A DNA stretch of 64,000 bases from UBA668 sp038234785 (lineage in GTDB: Bacteria > Actinomycetota > Acidimicrobiia > Acidimicrobiales > Ilumatobacteraceae): assembly GCA_038234785.1 (NCBI GenBank), contig JBBQTC010000006.1:24206-88205 (forward strand), read 5' to 3'. A model generated the notes under the pieces. The model saw nothing but the letters and a program-made list of their open reading frames with translations, made no database searches and was not told the origin of the DNA. This document shows, one piece after another, positions 41,957-51,187 of the stretch (position 1 is its first letter; every line of letters begins with the position of its first letter). The position numbers and the translations under genes were made by a program.

Positions 41957-43267
41957 TCAGCGGCGAGCGTCGGCGACTGCAGCAACCGCCGCCGTACGAG
42001 CCGCCTCGCCGACGGCCTCGATCACGTCCGGGGTGTGCGCGAGCCCGACGAAGAGCGCTTCGTACGCACCCGGCGCCAGCGCAACACCTTCGCGGAGCAG
42101 CGCGTGGAAGAACGCCGCATACATCCGCTCGTCCGTGGTCTTCGCCTGCTCGAAGTTCACCGGAGCGGCACCCGAGCCGAAGTACATCCCGACCAACGTG
42201 CCCACGACAGGGAAGGTCGCCGGAAGTCCGGCCGCGTTGCAAGCCACGGTGAGCACCAACGAGAGGTGCGCGGCCCGGGCCCGAAGCGTGTCGTAGGCCC
42301 CAGGGGTGAGCTCGTGCAGCGCGGCGAGGCCCGCTGCGGTGGCCAACGGGTTGCCGGCCAAGGTGCCGGCATGGAAGACGTTGCCCAGCGGCGTCAGGGT
42401 CTCCATGATGTCGCGACGACCGCCGACGGCACCGATCGGGACACCACCGCCGATGATCTTGCCGAACGTGGTGAGGTCAGGGCGGACGCCGTACTGCTCC
42501 TGCGCGCCGCCGGTGCCCAGACGGAACCCGGTGATGACCTCGTCGAACACGAGCAACGCCCCGACCCGGTCGCACTCGGCGCGAAGCCCTTCGAGGAAGC
42601 CGGGCTGCGGGGCGACGACGCCCATGTTGGCGGCGACGGGTTCCACGAACACCGCGGCAACCTGCTCGTCGAGTTGGGGCACCACGTTGTACGGAACGAC
42701 CATCGTGCTCGCCACCGCGCTGGCGGGGACACCGGCGGTGCCCGGCAGGCCGAGAGTGGCCACACCGCTGCCGCCCGCAGCCAACAAGGCGTCGGTGGCA
42801 CCGTGGAAGTTGCCGTGGAAGATGACGATGCGGTCCCGGCCGGTGAACCCGCGCGACAGCCGCACGGCGGTGCTCGTGGCCTCGGTTCCGGAGTTCATCA
42901 GCCGCACACGCTCGCAACTGGGAACCCGAGCGCTGATGGTCTCGGCGAGCAGCACCTCCCCGGGTGTGGGTGCGCCGTAGGAAGTTCCCTTGACTGCCGC
43001 AGCGGCGAGTGCGGCGGTGACGGCAGGATGGGCGTGCCCGAGGATGATCGCGCCGTAGCTCTGCACGAGATCGATGTATCGCGTGCCCTCGACGTCGACG
43101 ACGTACGCGCCCTCGGCACGCTCCACGACGTACGGCGTGCCGCCGACGGCCTTGAACGCGCGGATGCTGCTGTTGACCCCGCCAGGAATCACCGCGCACG
43201 AGCGGGCGAAGAGCTCCTCGTTGGATCGGGGAAGGCCGCCTGGCAGGTCGGCCGGTGTCGCGCTCAC
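41957..43267 (-). CDS. hemL: Glutamate-1-semialdehyde 2,1-aminomutase
   Basis: This 436-residue PLP enzyme turns glutamate semialdehyde into 5-aminolevulinate. It has the HemL opening PGGVNSSIRAFKAVGGTP, MNSGTEATSTAVRLSRGFTG, DEVITGFRLG and the PLP lysine in TFGKIIGGGVPIGA. GTG 43267 overlaps the hemB stop by 4 bp, so hemB and hemL are translated together. Confidence 0.95.
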   Translation of the reverse strand: MSATPADLPGGLPRSNEELFARSCAVIPGGVNSSIRAFKAVGGTPYVVERAEGAYVVDVEGTRYIDLVQSYGAIILGHAHPAVTAALAAAAVKGTSYGAPTPGEVLLAETISARVPSCERVRLMNSGTEATSTAVRLSRGFTGRDRIVIFHGNFHGATDALLAAGGSGVATLGLPGTAGVPASAVASTMVVPYNVVPQLDEQVAAVFVEPVAANMGVVAPQPGFLEGLRAECDRVGALLVFDEVITGFRLGTGGAQEQYGVRPDLTTFGKIIGGGVPIGAVGGRRDIMETLTPLGNVFHAGTLAGNPLATAAGLAALHELTPGAYDTLRARAAHLSLVLTVACNAAGLPATFPVVGTLVGMYFGSGAAPVNFEQAKTTDERMYAAFFHALLREGVALAPGAYEALFVGLAHTPDVIEAVGEAARTAAVAAVADARR

Positions 43268-44265
43268 GAAACCGACTCCGCGAACCAACGAGCCAGGTAG
43301 GTGAGGATGATGTCGGCCCCCGCCCGTTTGATCGCGGTGAGGTGCTCGGTGGCAACGGCGTCGTGGTCGATCCAACCGTTGGCCGCTGCGGCTTTCAACA
43401 TCGCGTACTCACCGCTGACGTGGTACGCCGCCAGGGGCACGTTGACCGCGGCGCGCACCGCGGCGATGACGTCGAGGTACGCGAGCGCCGGCTTGACCAT
43501 CACCATGTCGGCGCCCTCGGCCAGATCGGCTTCGACCTCGAGGATGGCCTCGCGGGCATTGCGCCAGTCCTGCTGGTACGCCTTGCGGTCGCCGCCACCG
43601 ACGATGGCGCAATCCACCGCGTCGCGGAACGGGCCGTACTGCCCACTGGCGTACTTGGCCGAATAGGCGAGGATCGCCACGTTCGTGTGGCCGGCGCCGT
43701 CGAGCGCGGCGCGGATGGCGCCGACCTGTCCGTCCATCATGCCGCTCGGGGCCACGACGTGGGCACCGGCGTCGGCCTGGGCGATGGCGATCCGGCCGTA
43801 GATCTCGAGCGTCGCGTCGTTGTCGACCGACGTGCGGGGATCGCCCGCCGGACCGTCGAGAATCCCGCAGTGACCGTGGTCGGTGTACTCGTCGACGCAC
43901 AGATCGGCCATGAGCACCACGCGATCGCCCACGTCAGCCGCAAGATCCGTCAAGGTTTTTTGCATGATTCCCTCAGGATCGAACGCTTGCGAGCCGATGG
44001 AATCCTTGATGGACGGCACGCCGAACAACATCACCGCCCGTACTCCGAGGTCGGCGAGCTGCCGTACTTCGTCGCGCACGCTCTGCCGGGTGTGCTGCAC
44101 CACTCCGGGGAGCGAATGGATGGGCTGCGGGGTGTCGATCCCCTCGCGGACGAACAGGGGAGCCACCAGATGCCGGACGTCGAGCTGTGTCTCGGCGACG
44201 AGGTCGCGCATGGGAGCCGAACTTCGCAGCCGACGGGGCCGCGAGACGGGGAAGTTGCCGGTCAC
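43264..44265 (-). CDS. hemB: Delta-aminolevulinic acid dehydratase
   Basis: This 333-residue enzyme joins two 5-aminolevulinates into porphobilinogen. It has RPRRLRSS at the start, the metal segment DLCVDEYTDHGHCG (Cys-Asp-Cys rather than the three cysteines of the full zinc type), YSAKYASGQYGPFRDA and MVKPALAYLD with the Schiff-base lysines. GTG 44265 is chosen because TACGAT lies 8 nt upstream; ATG 44286 is the alternative. It is divergent from the GGDEF gene. Confidence 0.94.
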   Translation of the reverse strand: MTGNFPVSRPRRLRSSAPMRDLVAETQLDVRHLVAPLFVREGIDTPQPIHSLPGVVQHTRQSVRDEVRQLADLGVRAVMLFGVPSIKDSIGSQAFDPEGIMQKTLTDLAADVGDRVVLMADLCVDEYTDHGHCGILDGPAGDPRTSVDNDATLEIYGRIAIAQADAGAHVVAPSGMMDGQVGAIRAALDGAGHTNVAILAYSAKYASGQYGPFRDAVDCAIVGGGDRKAYQQDWRNAREAILEVEADLAEGADMVMVKPALAYLDVIAAVRAAVNVPLAAYHVSGEYAMLKAAAANGWIDHDAVATEHLTAIKRAGADIILTYLARWFAESVS

Positions 44266-44304
44266 GATGACGCATCGTATTCGCATCGGGATCGGAATCT
44301 TCCG

Positions 44305-45846
44305 GTGAGCGTGCATCCCGATCAGGTGGCCGCCGATCGCCGCCGCGTCCCGACCGCCGAGCTCGACGCCATCGAGGCACGCCAGGCGGGCGACTTCGAA
44401 CGCGCCGCCGGTCTGTTCTCGACCGCCGCCGATGAGTCGCCGGACCTCCAGAACCAACTGAACCTGCAGATCCGTCAGGCGTGCTGCCTGATCGCCGCCG
44501 AGCGGTTCGACGACGCAGCCGCGCTGGCCAGAGTCGTCGCCCAGCAGGCGCGTTCGGAGGCGTTCCTGCCGGAGCTCGCCGATGCACTGGGCTTGATCGT
44601 CGACGACCACACCCGCTCGCACCGGCTGGCCGAGGCGGCGCACGCGCTCTCGGAGGCGGCGTACATCCTCGACCGTCTGCCCAACGAGCCGGCGTACTAC
44701 CAGGTGGTGCACAACATGGCCGTCACCTATGCCGGGTGCGGGTTCATCGAGGCAGCCCTCGACCTGTACGACCGGGCGCTGCGACTCGCCGACAACGACG
44801 CCGACAGCCAGTTCGCGTACGCCAGCATGTCCACCGCCTATCACTACGCCGCCCAGCGTGAGCCGGACTCGCAGGAGCAGTACCGGTTGCTGCACGATGG
44901 TTTGTACGCGGCGACCGCCGCGCTCGATCCCGAAGGCGGCACCGAGGTCATGGCGATGGGCTCGGCACTCGCCCACCGCTCGATGATGCTCGCCCAGATC
45001 GGTCACTACCACGCCGCAATCGACGATGCCCATCGTGCCCGCGCCATGGCGTCCGAGCACGGCATGAGCGAGGAGCTCGTGCTGTCGATGGCCGGCGAGG
45101 CACTCGCCGTCTGGGGTCTCAGCCGTGACACCGGTGTGATCACGATGATCGAGAGTGCGCTGGCCCTCGCCAAGGAACTCAACACCACCGAGTTCGTCGG
45201 GCCCCTGCTGGACCTCGAGGTCGAGGTGCTGTGGCAGATGGGTCGATACGAGGAGGGCCGCGCCGCGCTGGAGCGGAACTACCGCGATGCGAGCCGACGC
45301 CTGTACGACGAGCGGGCGGCGCGATGGGAGCACGTCCGTCTGGGCGTCGAGCACCTCCGTGTCGAAGCCATCAGCGAGAGCGACCCACTCACCGGTCTCC
45401 CCAACCGACGCCATCTGGCCCACCTGCTGCCGGACGCGATGGACGACTTCGCGCCGGTCTGCGTCGGGGTGATCGACCTCGACGGCTTCAAGCGGGTCAA
45501 CGACGAATACGGCTACATGCAGGGCGACAGCGTGCTGCAGGAGGTCGCAGGAGTCCTCGAGCGTGTCTGTCGTCGTGGCGACTCCGTGGCTCGTCTGGGT
45601 GGCGACGAGTTCGTGATGGTGCTGCGCGAGACCTCGCCGGGGGATGCCCGCGCGGTGTTCGAGCGGGTTCGTCAGCTCATCGCCAATCGCACCTGGCACG
45701 GTGTGCCCGCCGACGTTCGCCTCACGGCGAGCGTGGGGGTCGCTGTCGGCAGCGCTTCGATCGATTCCGACCGAGTCCTGGCCGAGGCCACCGCCGCACT
45801 GCAGCACGCCAAGAAGAGCGGTCGCGACCGCATCACGATTCGGTAG
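44305..45846 (+). CDS. TPR-like helical repeat protein with GGDEF diguanylate cyclase domain
   Basis: This 513-residue soluble protein has an N-terminal array of helical hairpins (TPR-like, about 20-340; for example AARLADNDADSQFAYAS-type pairs). A GGDEF domain follows, with DPLTGLPNRRHLAHLLPDAM and intact G432-G-D-E-F436, so it should make cyclic-di-GMP. An RxxD inhibitory site is not apparent. There is no TM or EAL domain. It lies opposite to the heme genes that flank it. GTG 44305 or 44311. Confidence 0.88.
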   Translation: MSVHPDQVAADRRRVPTAELDAIEARQAGDFERAAGLFSTAADESPDLQNQLNLQIRQACCLIAAERFDDAAALARVVAQQARSEAFLPELADALGLIVDDHTRSHRLAEAAHALSEAAYILDRLPNEPAYYQVVHNMAVTYAGCGFIEAALDLYDRALRLADNDADSQFAYASMSTAYHYAAQREPDSQEQYRLLHDGLYAATAALDPEGGTEVMAMGSALAHRSMMLAQIGHYHAAIDDAHRARAMASEHGMSEELVLSMAGEALAVWGLSRDTGVITMIESALALAKELNTTEFVGPLLDLEVEVLWQMGRYEEGRAALERNYRDASRRLYDERAARWEHVRLGVEHLRVEAISESDPLTGLPNRRHLAHLLPDAMDDFAPVCVGVIDLDGFKRVNDEYGYMQGDSVLQEVAGVLERVCRRGDSVARLGGDEFVMVLRETSPGDARAVFERVRQLIANRTWHGVPADVRLTASVGVAVGSASIDSDRVLAEATAALQHAKKSGRDRITIR

Positions 45847-45858
45847 GGTCTCCCCGAC

Positions 45859-47064
45859 ATGGCAGCACAGGCATGGTTCTCCTCCGGCGACGTCGATGTG
45901 GCCCCCGGCACCACCGCCGTGCTGCAGTTGACCGTCGTCAACCTCGCCGACACCACGGATTCGTTCGTGCTCACCCCGGTCGGAATGCCGGCAGGTTGGA
46001 CCACGATCCGACCCGCCAACCTCACCCTGTTCGGCGGAACCCAGCAGGTCGTCGACATCGAGGTCGCACCACCGATGCTGCCCAGCACCACAGCCGGCCC
46101 CACCGCGCTGTCGGTGCGCATCGTGCCCCAGCACGACCCCGACAACCTCACCACCGCCGAGACCACGCTGGTCATCGGTGACAGCTACGACCGGCGACTG
46201 AACCTGCTGCAGCCGGCGATGCGCGGTCGTCGCACGGCGACCTACGAGATGATGCTGGAGAACCGGGGGAACACCTCGGCCAGCTGTCGACTGCACCTCG
46301 TCGACCCGTCCGGTCGCATCGAGGGCGACTTCGATCCCCCCGCCGCCGGCGTCGAACCCGGCGCCAGCACGCTGATTCGCATGAAGGTGCGTTCCAGCGG
46401 CATGCAGTGGGAACGCAACCCTCGCACCATTCCCTTCCGCGTCGACGCCGATCAACCGGGCAGCCCCACTGCGTCAGCCCCGGCCACGTTCGTGCAGACA
46501 TCCGTGATCCCCGACCACCTCATCGGTCGCCTGGTTGGCGCTGCTGCGGTGGTCGGCCTGCTCGGGGTGTCGTGGTTCGGTCTGGTCAAGCCCGCCATCC
46601 GCCACGCTGCCGACGACGCCGTCGCCGAGGCCGTGGCCACTGCGACGACGCTCGAACGGGCCCCGATCGACTCGTCCACCGGCTCCACCATCGCGTCCAC
46701 GGTGCCCGGCGATGCGGAGACCATCGTCAACGTGCCGCTGCCGGTGTCGGTCCCCCAAGGGCAGACCGGGGCGAACCAGTACACGGTGCCGGCCGGTTCG
46801 CGGCTGCGCGTCACCGACCTCATCGTGCAGAACCCCCAGAGTGATCAGGGGACGCTGACGGTCTCGCACAACGGCAAGACGCTGTTCACCTACCGGCTCG
46901 ACAACATGTTCGGCGCCGACATCGACCAGCCGCTGGTGACTCCGCTCGAGTTGCTCGCCGGCGAGCAGCTCACGATCACGGTCACGTGCGAGGGCGTCGG
47001 CGACCTCACCGCTCCCGCCTGCGCACCCAACGTGCTGATCAGCGGCGTCCTGGTTCCCGGCTGA
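45859..47064 (+). CDS. Ig-like domain protein with central TM helix
   Basis: This 401-residue protein has two beta-rich Ig/NEW3-like modules (about 8-105 and 110-215, with VAPGTTAVLQLTVVNLADTT and MLENRGNTSASCRLHLVDP). One TM helix (221-243) and a C-terminal beta domain (about 285-401) follow. It has no signal peptide, so the first modules should stay in the cytoplasm, unusual for such folds. It follows the GGDEF gene by 12 bp, with TAGGGT 9 nt before the ATG. Function unknown. Confidence 0.75.
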   Translation: MAAQAWFSSGDVDVAPGTTAVLQLTVVNLADTTDSFVLTPVGMPAGWTTIRPANLTLFGGTQQVVDIEVAPPMLPSTTAGPTALSVRIVPQHDPDNLTTAETTLVIGDSYDRRLNLLQPAMRGRRTATYEMMLENRGNTSASCRLHLVDPSGRIEGDFDPPAAGVEPGASTLIRMKVRSSGMQWERNPRTIPFRVDADQPGSPTASAPATFVQTSVIPDHLIGRLVGAAAVVGLLGVSWFGLVKPAIRHAADDAVAEAVATATTLERAPIDSSTGSTIASTVPGDAETIVNVPLPVSVPQGQTGANQYTVPAGSRLRVTDLIVQNPQSDQGTLTVSHNGKTLFTYRLDNMFGADIDQPLVTPLELLAGEQLTITVTCEGVGDLTAPACAPNVLISGVLVPG

Positions 47065-47095
47065 TCCGGCGTCCTGGTTTCCGAGCTGTCGGGAC

Positions 47096-49513
47096 TCAGG
47101 CGCCCGGCCAGCGGGCCGAGCCCACACCCGATGCCTTGCGGCGCACCACGACGGTGACGTCAGCGGCGGCGAACTCGCCGCCGGGTGTCTGTGCCACCAC
47201 CGTGCGGGCACCCGCACGATCGTTGGGACGCACGAGCATCTCCGCGAGCAGGCCACCGGCCGCATCGGTGAGGACGACGATCGGGCGGCCCTGACCATCG
47301 GCCCACGACAGGGTGACGGCCGAGTTGGGGGCGAATCCTGCGCCGACCACCGTGAGCCGCGCGGGGGCGATCACGGTGGTGGTACTCACGGCGAGCTTGG
47401 GGTCGTAGTGCGCGGTGCCGCTGACGAGCATCGTCGTGTACGACCCATCGATGGTGGTGACCACCACGCTCGCAGTGCGCCGACCCGACGCCGTTGGTGA
47501 GAACACGACTTCGATGTTGCACGTTCCGGATGCGTCGATGCGCTTCGCGGTGCACTCGTCCTTGCCGATGAGGAAGTCGTCAGGGCTCGACCCCTGGATC
47601 TTCACCGACTTGACCTTCACCTGCGCGAACGCGACGTTGTAGACGGAGAACGACATCGGCTCGCCACGCTCACCGACGACGAGCGGCTGCGACTCGGCAC
47701 CGCCGGGGCTGGGAGCCAGCGCCGGTTCGCCGCCGAAGCCAGAGAGCTGCGACGTGATCTCGACCGAACCGAATCCGTACTCGCTGACGCGGAGGGTGCC
47801 CTCGATCTTGCCCGCCACGCTGGGCAGGAGCATGAGGTTCACCGTGCACACGCCGCCGGGCGGCACCGGCACGGTGATCTGGTCGACGCACGTGCCGCCA
47901 CTGATGAGGAAGTCGGGGTTGTCGACCTCGACCAAGGCCGGCACGAACGACGACGGTCCCTTGTTGGCGACGACGAGGTCCCACTCCGGGCCGGGGAAGC
48001 CCACGGCGACGGTGCCGACGTCGAGGTCGGCGAGTTCGAGCTCGGGCGGATGCTCGACGACGGCGACCTGACGGCCGCCTCCGGCCGGGCTGCCATAGGC
48101 GGCGCCGGCGAGCGTGTCGAACACGACGACGCGGCCGCTGGCCGAGACCTGGGGATGCGAGTTGGCGGCCGGCGCCGGGGTGACACCGTCGGGCAGCACC
48201 GAGACTCGTTGCACCGTGCCGGTGGCGGGGACCGAGACCACGATGTCGCCGTCGGTCGGTCCGCCCACGCCGCTGCTACGGGTAGGGAACAGGTTGGTCG
48301 CCCGGCTGACGTAAACGAGTTCCTCGCCGGTGCGGTTGAGCGTGGGCTGGCCGGCACCGAGGTTGGCCCCGACCGGCGGTGCGGCCGGATCACCGGGCTC
48401 GCGACTGCCGAGCTTCACGGTGCCGTCGGTGCGGTCGTACACGTAGACCTGCGGCACGCAGTCTGGTGTGCACGGCGGCAAGGTCGCGCCCGGCACCAGA
48501 TCCATCGCCGACGACACGAACGCCACGAAACGACCGTCGCCGGACATCGCCGGGCCGTGGGCATCGGTGGAGAGGCTGCCCGGTGCGGACGACACTCGCC
48601 GGACGTTGGTGTTGCGATCGGGGTTGGAGCGGTCCCAGACGAACACGTGCGAGGTGGCGAAGCCGCCGGGCTGCGGGCCGGTTCCCCACTCGCCGAGCAG
48701 CGTCGAGGGATCGGCATCGGAGGTGAAGGCCAGCACCTGTCCGTCCTCGCTGAGGACGGGTTCGCGCAGGCCGACGTAGCGGAACGTGGAGTCGGGCGCA
48801 TCCGCCGGCGTCCCTGCAACCGAGTTGGCGCGACCGGGATCGCCGAGGGCCACAGTGAGGTCGACGACGGTGATACCGGTGAGCTCCGGTGCCGACGTGC
48901 TGAATCGCTCGGTGTAGGCGATGGTGGCACCCTCACCCGAGATCGCCGGCGGGTAGAGCGGGCTCACGTCGTCGGCGGCGCTGGACGCGAAGCCGGTGCC
49001 GCGAGTGGTGGACACGAGTTCCCAGTCCCCCGCCTCGCCGCCGCACTCTGGCAGCTCGAGCTTGTAGGTGTCCCAGCGCTCGCCCGCATCGTCGTCGCGG
49101 AACAGGTCGTACGCGAACTCGGTGATCACGGCGACGCTGCATCCGTCGGCGCTGATCGCGGGCCACACGGAGTTGCCGGCGCGAATGCCCTCGACGGGCG
49201 CAGTGAGCTCGACCACTGTGTCGAGCATCCGGTCCTGCAGGAAGACGGTGCTGGTGCGGGTGTCGTCGGCCGTGGTGGGCGGCCCGGCGTAGACCACGTA
49301 CCGACCGTCGGCGGACACCGACGGGGTCTGCGATGCAACGAATTCGACGGTGGCGGTGGGCACCGCGGGCACCGGATCGGGCGCGCGCCGTTCGGCGGCG
49401 ACCTGGGAGATGCCCAGAGTCACCAGCATCGATGCTGCACCTCCCAGGAGAAGCCAGCGTCGAGACATCGACGTGACGCGCATGATCCTGTTCTTCAACT
49501 CCCGCCCGTTCAT
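47096..49513 (-). CDS. Exported PD40/TolB-like propeller protein with ASH-type beta-sandwich domains
   Basis: This 805-residue protein has a Tat-like signal (S17-R-R-W-L-L-L, cleavage near 40). Repeats of the type TPSVSADGRYVVYAG, PAISGEGATIAYTE, PVLSEDGQVLAFTSD and PAMSGDGRFVAFVSS match PD40 propeller blades. The C-terminal half holds choice-of-anchor/ASH modules (VTIDGSYTTMLVSGTAHYD). It starts 20 bp after hemD and may be read with rex-hemACD. A surface or periplasmic role is likely, with partners unknown. Confidence 0.82.
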   Translation of the reverse strand: MNGRELKNRIMRVTSMSRRWLLLGGAASMLVTLGISQVAAERRAPDPVPAVPTATVEFVASQTPSVSADGRYVVYAGPPTTADDTRTSTVFLQDRMLDTVVELTAPVEGIRAGNSVWPAISADGCSVAVITEFAYDLFRDDDAGERWDTYKLELPECGGEAGDWELVSTTRGTGFASSAADDVSPLYPPAISGEGATIAYTERFSTSAPELTGITVVDLTVALGDPGRANSVAGTPADAPDSTFRYVGLREPVLSEDGQVLAFTSDADPSTLLGEWGTGPQPGGFATSHVFVWDRSNPDRNTNVRRVSSAPGSLSTDAHGPAMSGDGRFVAFVSSAMDLVPGATLPPCTPDCVPQVYVYDRTDGTVKLGSREPGDPAAPPVGANLGAGQPTLNRTGEELVYVSRATNLFPTRSSGVGGPTDGDIVVSVPATGTVQRVSVLPDGVTPAPAANSHPQVSASGRVVVFDTLAGAAYGSPAGGGRQVAVVEHPPELELADLDVGTVAVGFPGPEWDLVVANKGPSSFVPALVEVDNPDFLISGGTCVDQITVPVPPGGVCTVNLMLLPSVAGKIEGTLRVSEYGFGSVEITSQLSGFGGEPALAPSPGGAESQPLVVGERGEPMSFSVYNVAFAQVKVKSVKIQGSSPDDFLIGKDECTAKRIDASGTCNIEVVFSPTASGRRTASVVVTTIDGSYTTMLVSGTAHYDPKLAVSTTTVIAPARLTVVGAGFAPNSAVTLSWADGQGRPIVVLTDAAGGLLAEMLVRPNDRAGARTVVAQTPGGEFAAADVTVVVRRKASGVGSARWPGA

Positions 49514-49533
49514 CGAGAACGTTGCCCTGAATG

Positions 49534-50280
49534 TTAGCCCGAGCCGGTCAGATGCCGTTCGAGCGCATCCACCAATCCTTGCAAGGAATGATCGGTCGCC
49601 ACAAGGTCCACCTTGAGGCCAACTGCCGCCGCCGCGGCCGCGGTTTGTGGCCCGATCGCCACCACGAGCGACGGAGTGCTGGTCCCGAGCGTGTCCACCC
49701 ACGCGCGCGCGGCCGATCCGCTCGCAAAGAAAACTGCGTCGGCGGCAAACGCAGCCAACTGTTCGCCCGCTGTCGGCCGGGCGGCCACGCTCCGGTAGGG
49801 CGCGACGACCGTGACCTGCCAGCCCAATTCGGCCAGTCCGTCGGCCATCGTCGGCACCGCGTCGAACGCCTGGACGACCAGCACCGACCCGATGATTCCC
49901 TGCGGCAGCGCGGGGAACTCGGCCAACAGGCCGGACGCGCTCTGCTCCACGGGGACCAGATCGACGTGGCATCCGGCGCGGTCGAGCACGCCGGCGGTGA
50001 CCGACCCGACGCACGCAACGCGCAACGGCAGCACGCTCGGGTGCACCGAGAGGTAGCGGCGGGCTCCGTTGGGGGAGGAGACGACCAGCCAGTCGAACTC
50101 GGCCGGACGCAGATCGGCGAGGTGTGCCACCTCCACAGGATCGGTGACGATCTCGATCAGCGGCAGCTCGACCGGGACGGCACCGTGCGCCCGCAGCAGA
50201 TCGCTCAGCCGGTCTGCCTGATCGGCCGAGCGGGTGACGACGACGCGCCGTCCAACGAGTGCGCCGGTGTGCTCGACCAC
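49534..50280 (-). CDS. hemD: Uroporphyrinogen-III synthase
   Basis: This 248-residue protein closes hydroxymethylbilane to uroporphyrinogen III. It has the two-domain HemD pattern: RRVVVTRSADQADRL, then LIEIVTDP, WLVVSSPNGARRYL, a VVAPYRSV hinge, AVFFASGSAARAW and VVAIGPQTAAAA. Sequence conservation in HemD is low, and position after hemC supports the call. GTG start lies 4 bp after the hemC stop. Confidence 0.92.
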   Translation of the reverse strand: MVEHTGALVGRRVVVTRSADQADRLSDLLRAHGAVPVELPLIEIVTDPVEVAHLADLRPAEFDWLVVSSPNGARRYLSVHPSVLPLRVACVGSVTAGVLDRAGCHVDLVPVEQSASGLLAEFPALPQGIIGSVLVVQAFDAVPTMADGLAELGWQVTVVAPYRSVAARPTAGEQLAAFAADAVFFASGSAARAWVDTLGTSTPSLVVAIGPQTAAAAAAVGLKVDLVATDHSLQGLVDALERHLTGSG

Positions 50281-50284
50281 GGTG

Positions 50285-51163
50285 TCAGTCGGCCCCGAGC
50301 GCTGACCGCAGATCGCGAGCCAGCGCCGCGGCCTGCGCGGCCCATGTCGGAGTGGCACCCTCGAGATCGACGGCTCGCTCCACGTGACGACCCGTCGACG
50401 GGTCGGCGAGGAACGCGAACACTCGGTCGCCGACGACGTGGGCGGCGACCGGCAGCGAACACCCGGTGCCCAACTCGGCCAGGAACGCTCGCTCGACACT
50501 CACCGCCACGCGTGTCGGTGAGTGGTCGACGGCCAACAGCAGCGACGCCACGTCGTCGTCACCGTCGCGACATTCGATGGCCACGCACCCCTGCCCCGGA
50601 GCCGGCACGAACCGATCGATCGGCAGCGCCTCGGCGACGCGGTCGGTGAGGTCGAGGATCTCCAACGCAGCGACGGCCATGACGAGTGCACCGTCGCCCG
50701 GCAGCTTGGACAGGCGGGTGTGGATGTTGCCGCGCAGCTCCACGAACCGGAGGTCGGGGCGCTGGGCGAACAGCTGGGCGCGCCGGCGCACCGAACCCGT
50801 GGCGACGGTCGCACCCGGCGCCAGATCGACGAGTGCACGACCGACGAGCGCATCGCGAGCGTCGCGGCGCGCGCAGAACGCGGCCAGCAGCAAGCCATCG
50901 GCGGTGATCGAGGGGAGGTCTTTCGCACTGTGCACGGCGAGGTCGGCGTGACCCTCGAGCACCGCGCGCTGCACCTCCTTCACGAACACACCCTGGCCAC
51001 CGATGGTGTGCAACGGAAGATCGAGCCGTTGGTCGCCGAGCGTCTCCACGAACACCATCTCGACGTGCAGACCGGGGTACGCCGCCATGAGGGCGTCGGC
51101 GACCGCCGTCGCCTGCGCCGTCGCCTGGGCGCTCCCGCGTGTGGCCAGGCGGAGCGTGTGCAT
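50285..51163 (-). CDS. hemC: Porphobilinogen deaminase (hydroxymethylbilane synthase)
   Basis: This 292-residue enzyme polymerises four porphobilinogens. Motifs are LRLATRGSAQA, HSAKDLPS with the catalytic aspartate, GSVRRRAQL, ELRGNIHTRL, APGQGCVAIE and C235 in LGTGCSLPVA, which holds the dipyrromethane cofactor. It follows hemA after 24 bp. Confidence 0.96.
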   Translation of the reverse strand: MHTLRLATRGSAQATAQATAVADALMAAYPGLHVEMVFVETLGDQRLDLPLHTIGGQGVFVKEVQRAVLEGHADLAVHSAKDLPSITADGLLLAAFCARRDARDALVGRALVDLAPGATVATGSVRRRAQLFAQRPDLRFVELRGNIHTRLSKLPGDGALVMAVAALEILDLTDRVAEALPIDRFVPAPGQGCVAIECRDGDDDVASLLLAVDHSPTRVAVSVERAFLAELGTGCSLPVAAHVVGDRVFAFLADPSTGRHVERAVDLEGATPTWAAQAAALARDLRSALGAD

Positions 51164-51187
51164 GTCGGTGGCTGGTCCCGGGTCGCC

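Noticed and set aside
43264..46455. 1063-codon minus-strand frame that includes hemB
   Set aside because: Everything before 44286 is antisense to the GGDEF and Ig-like genes, and hemB homologues start at about 44265.
47040..47095. Another copy of the 82-bp element
   Set aside because: GGCGTCCTGGTTCCCG and GGCGTCCTGGTTTCCG are a local duplication of the end of the Ig-like gene and do not align with the element.
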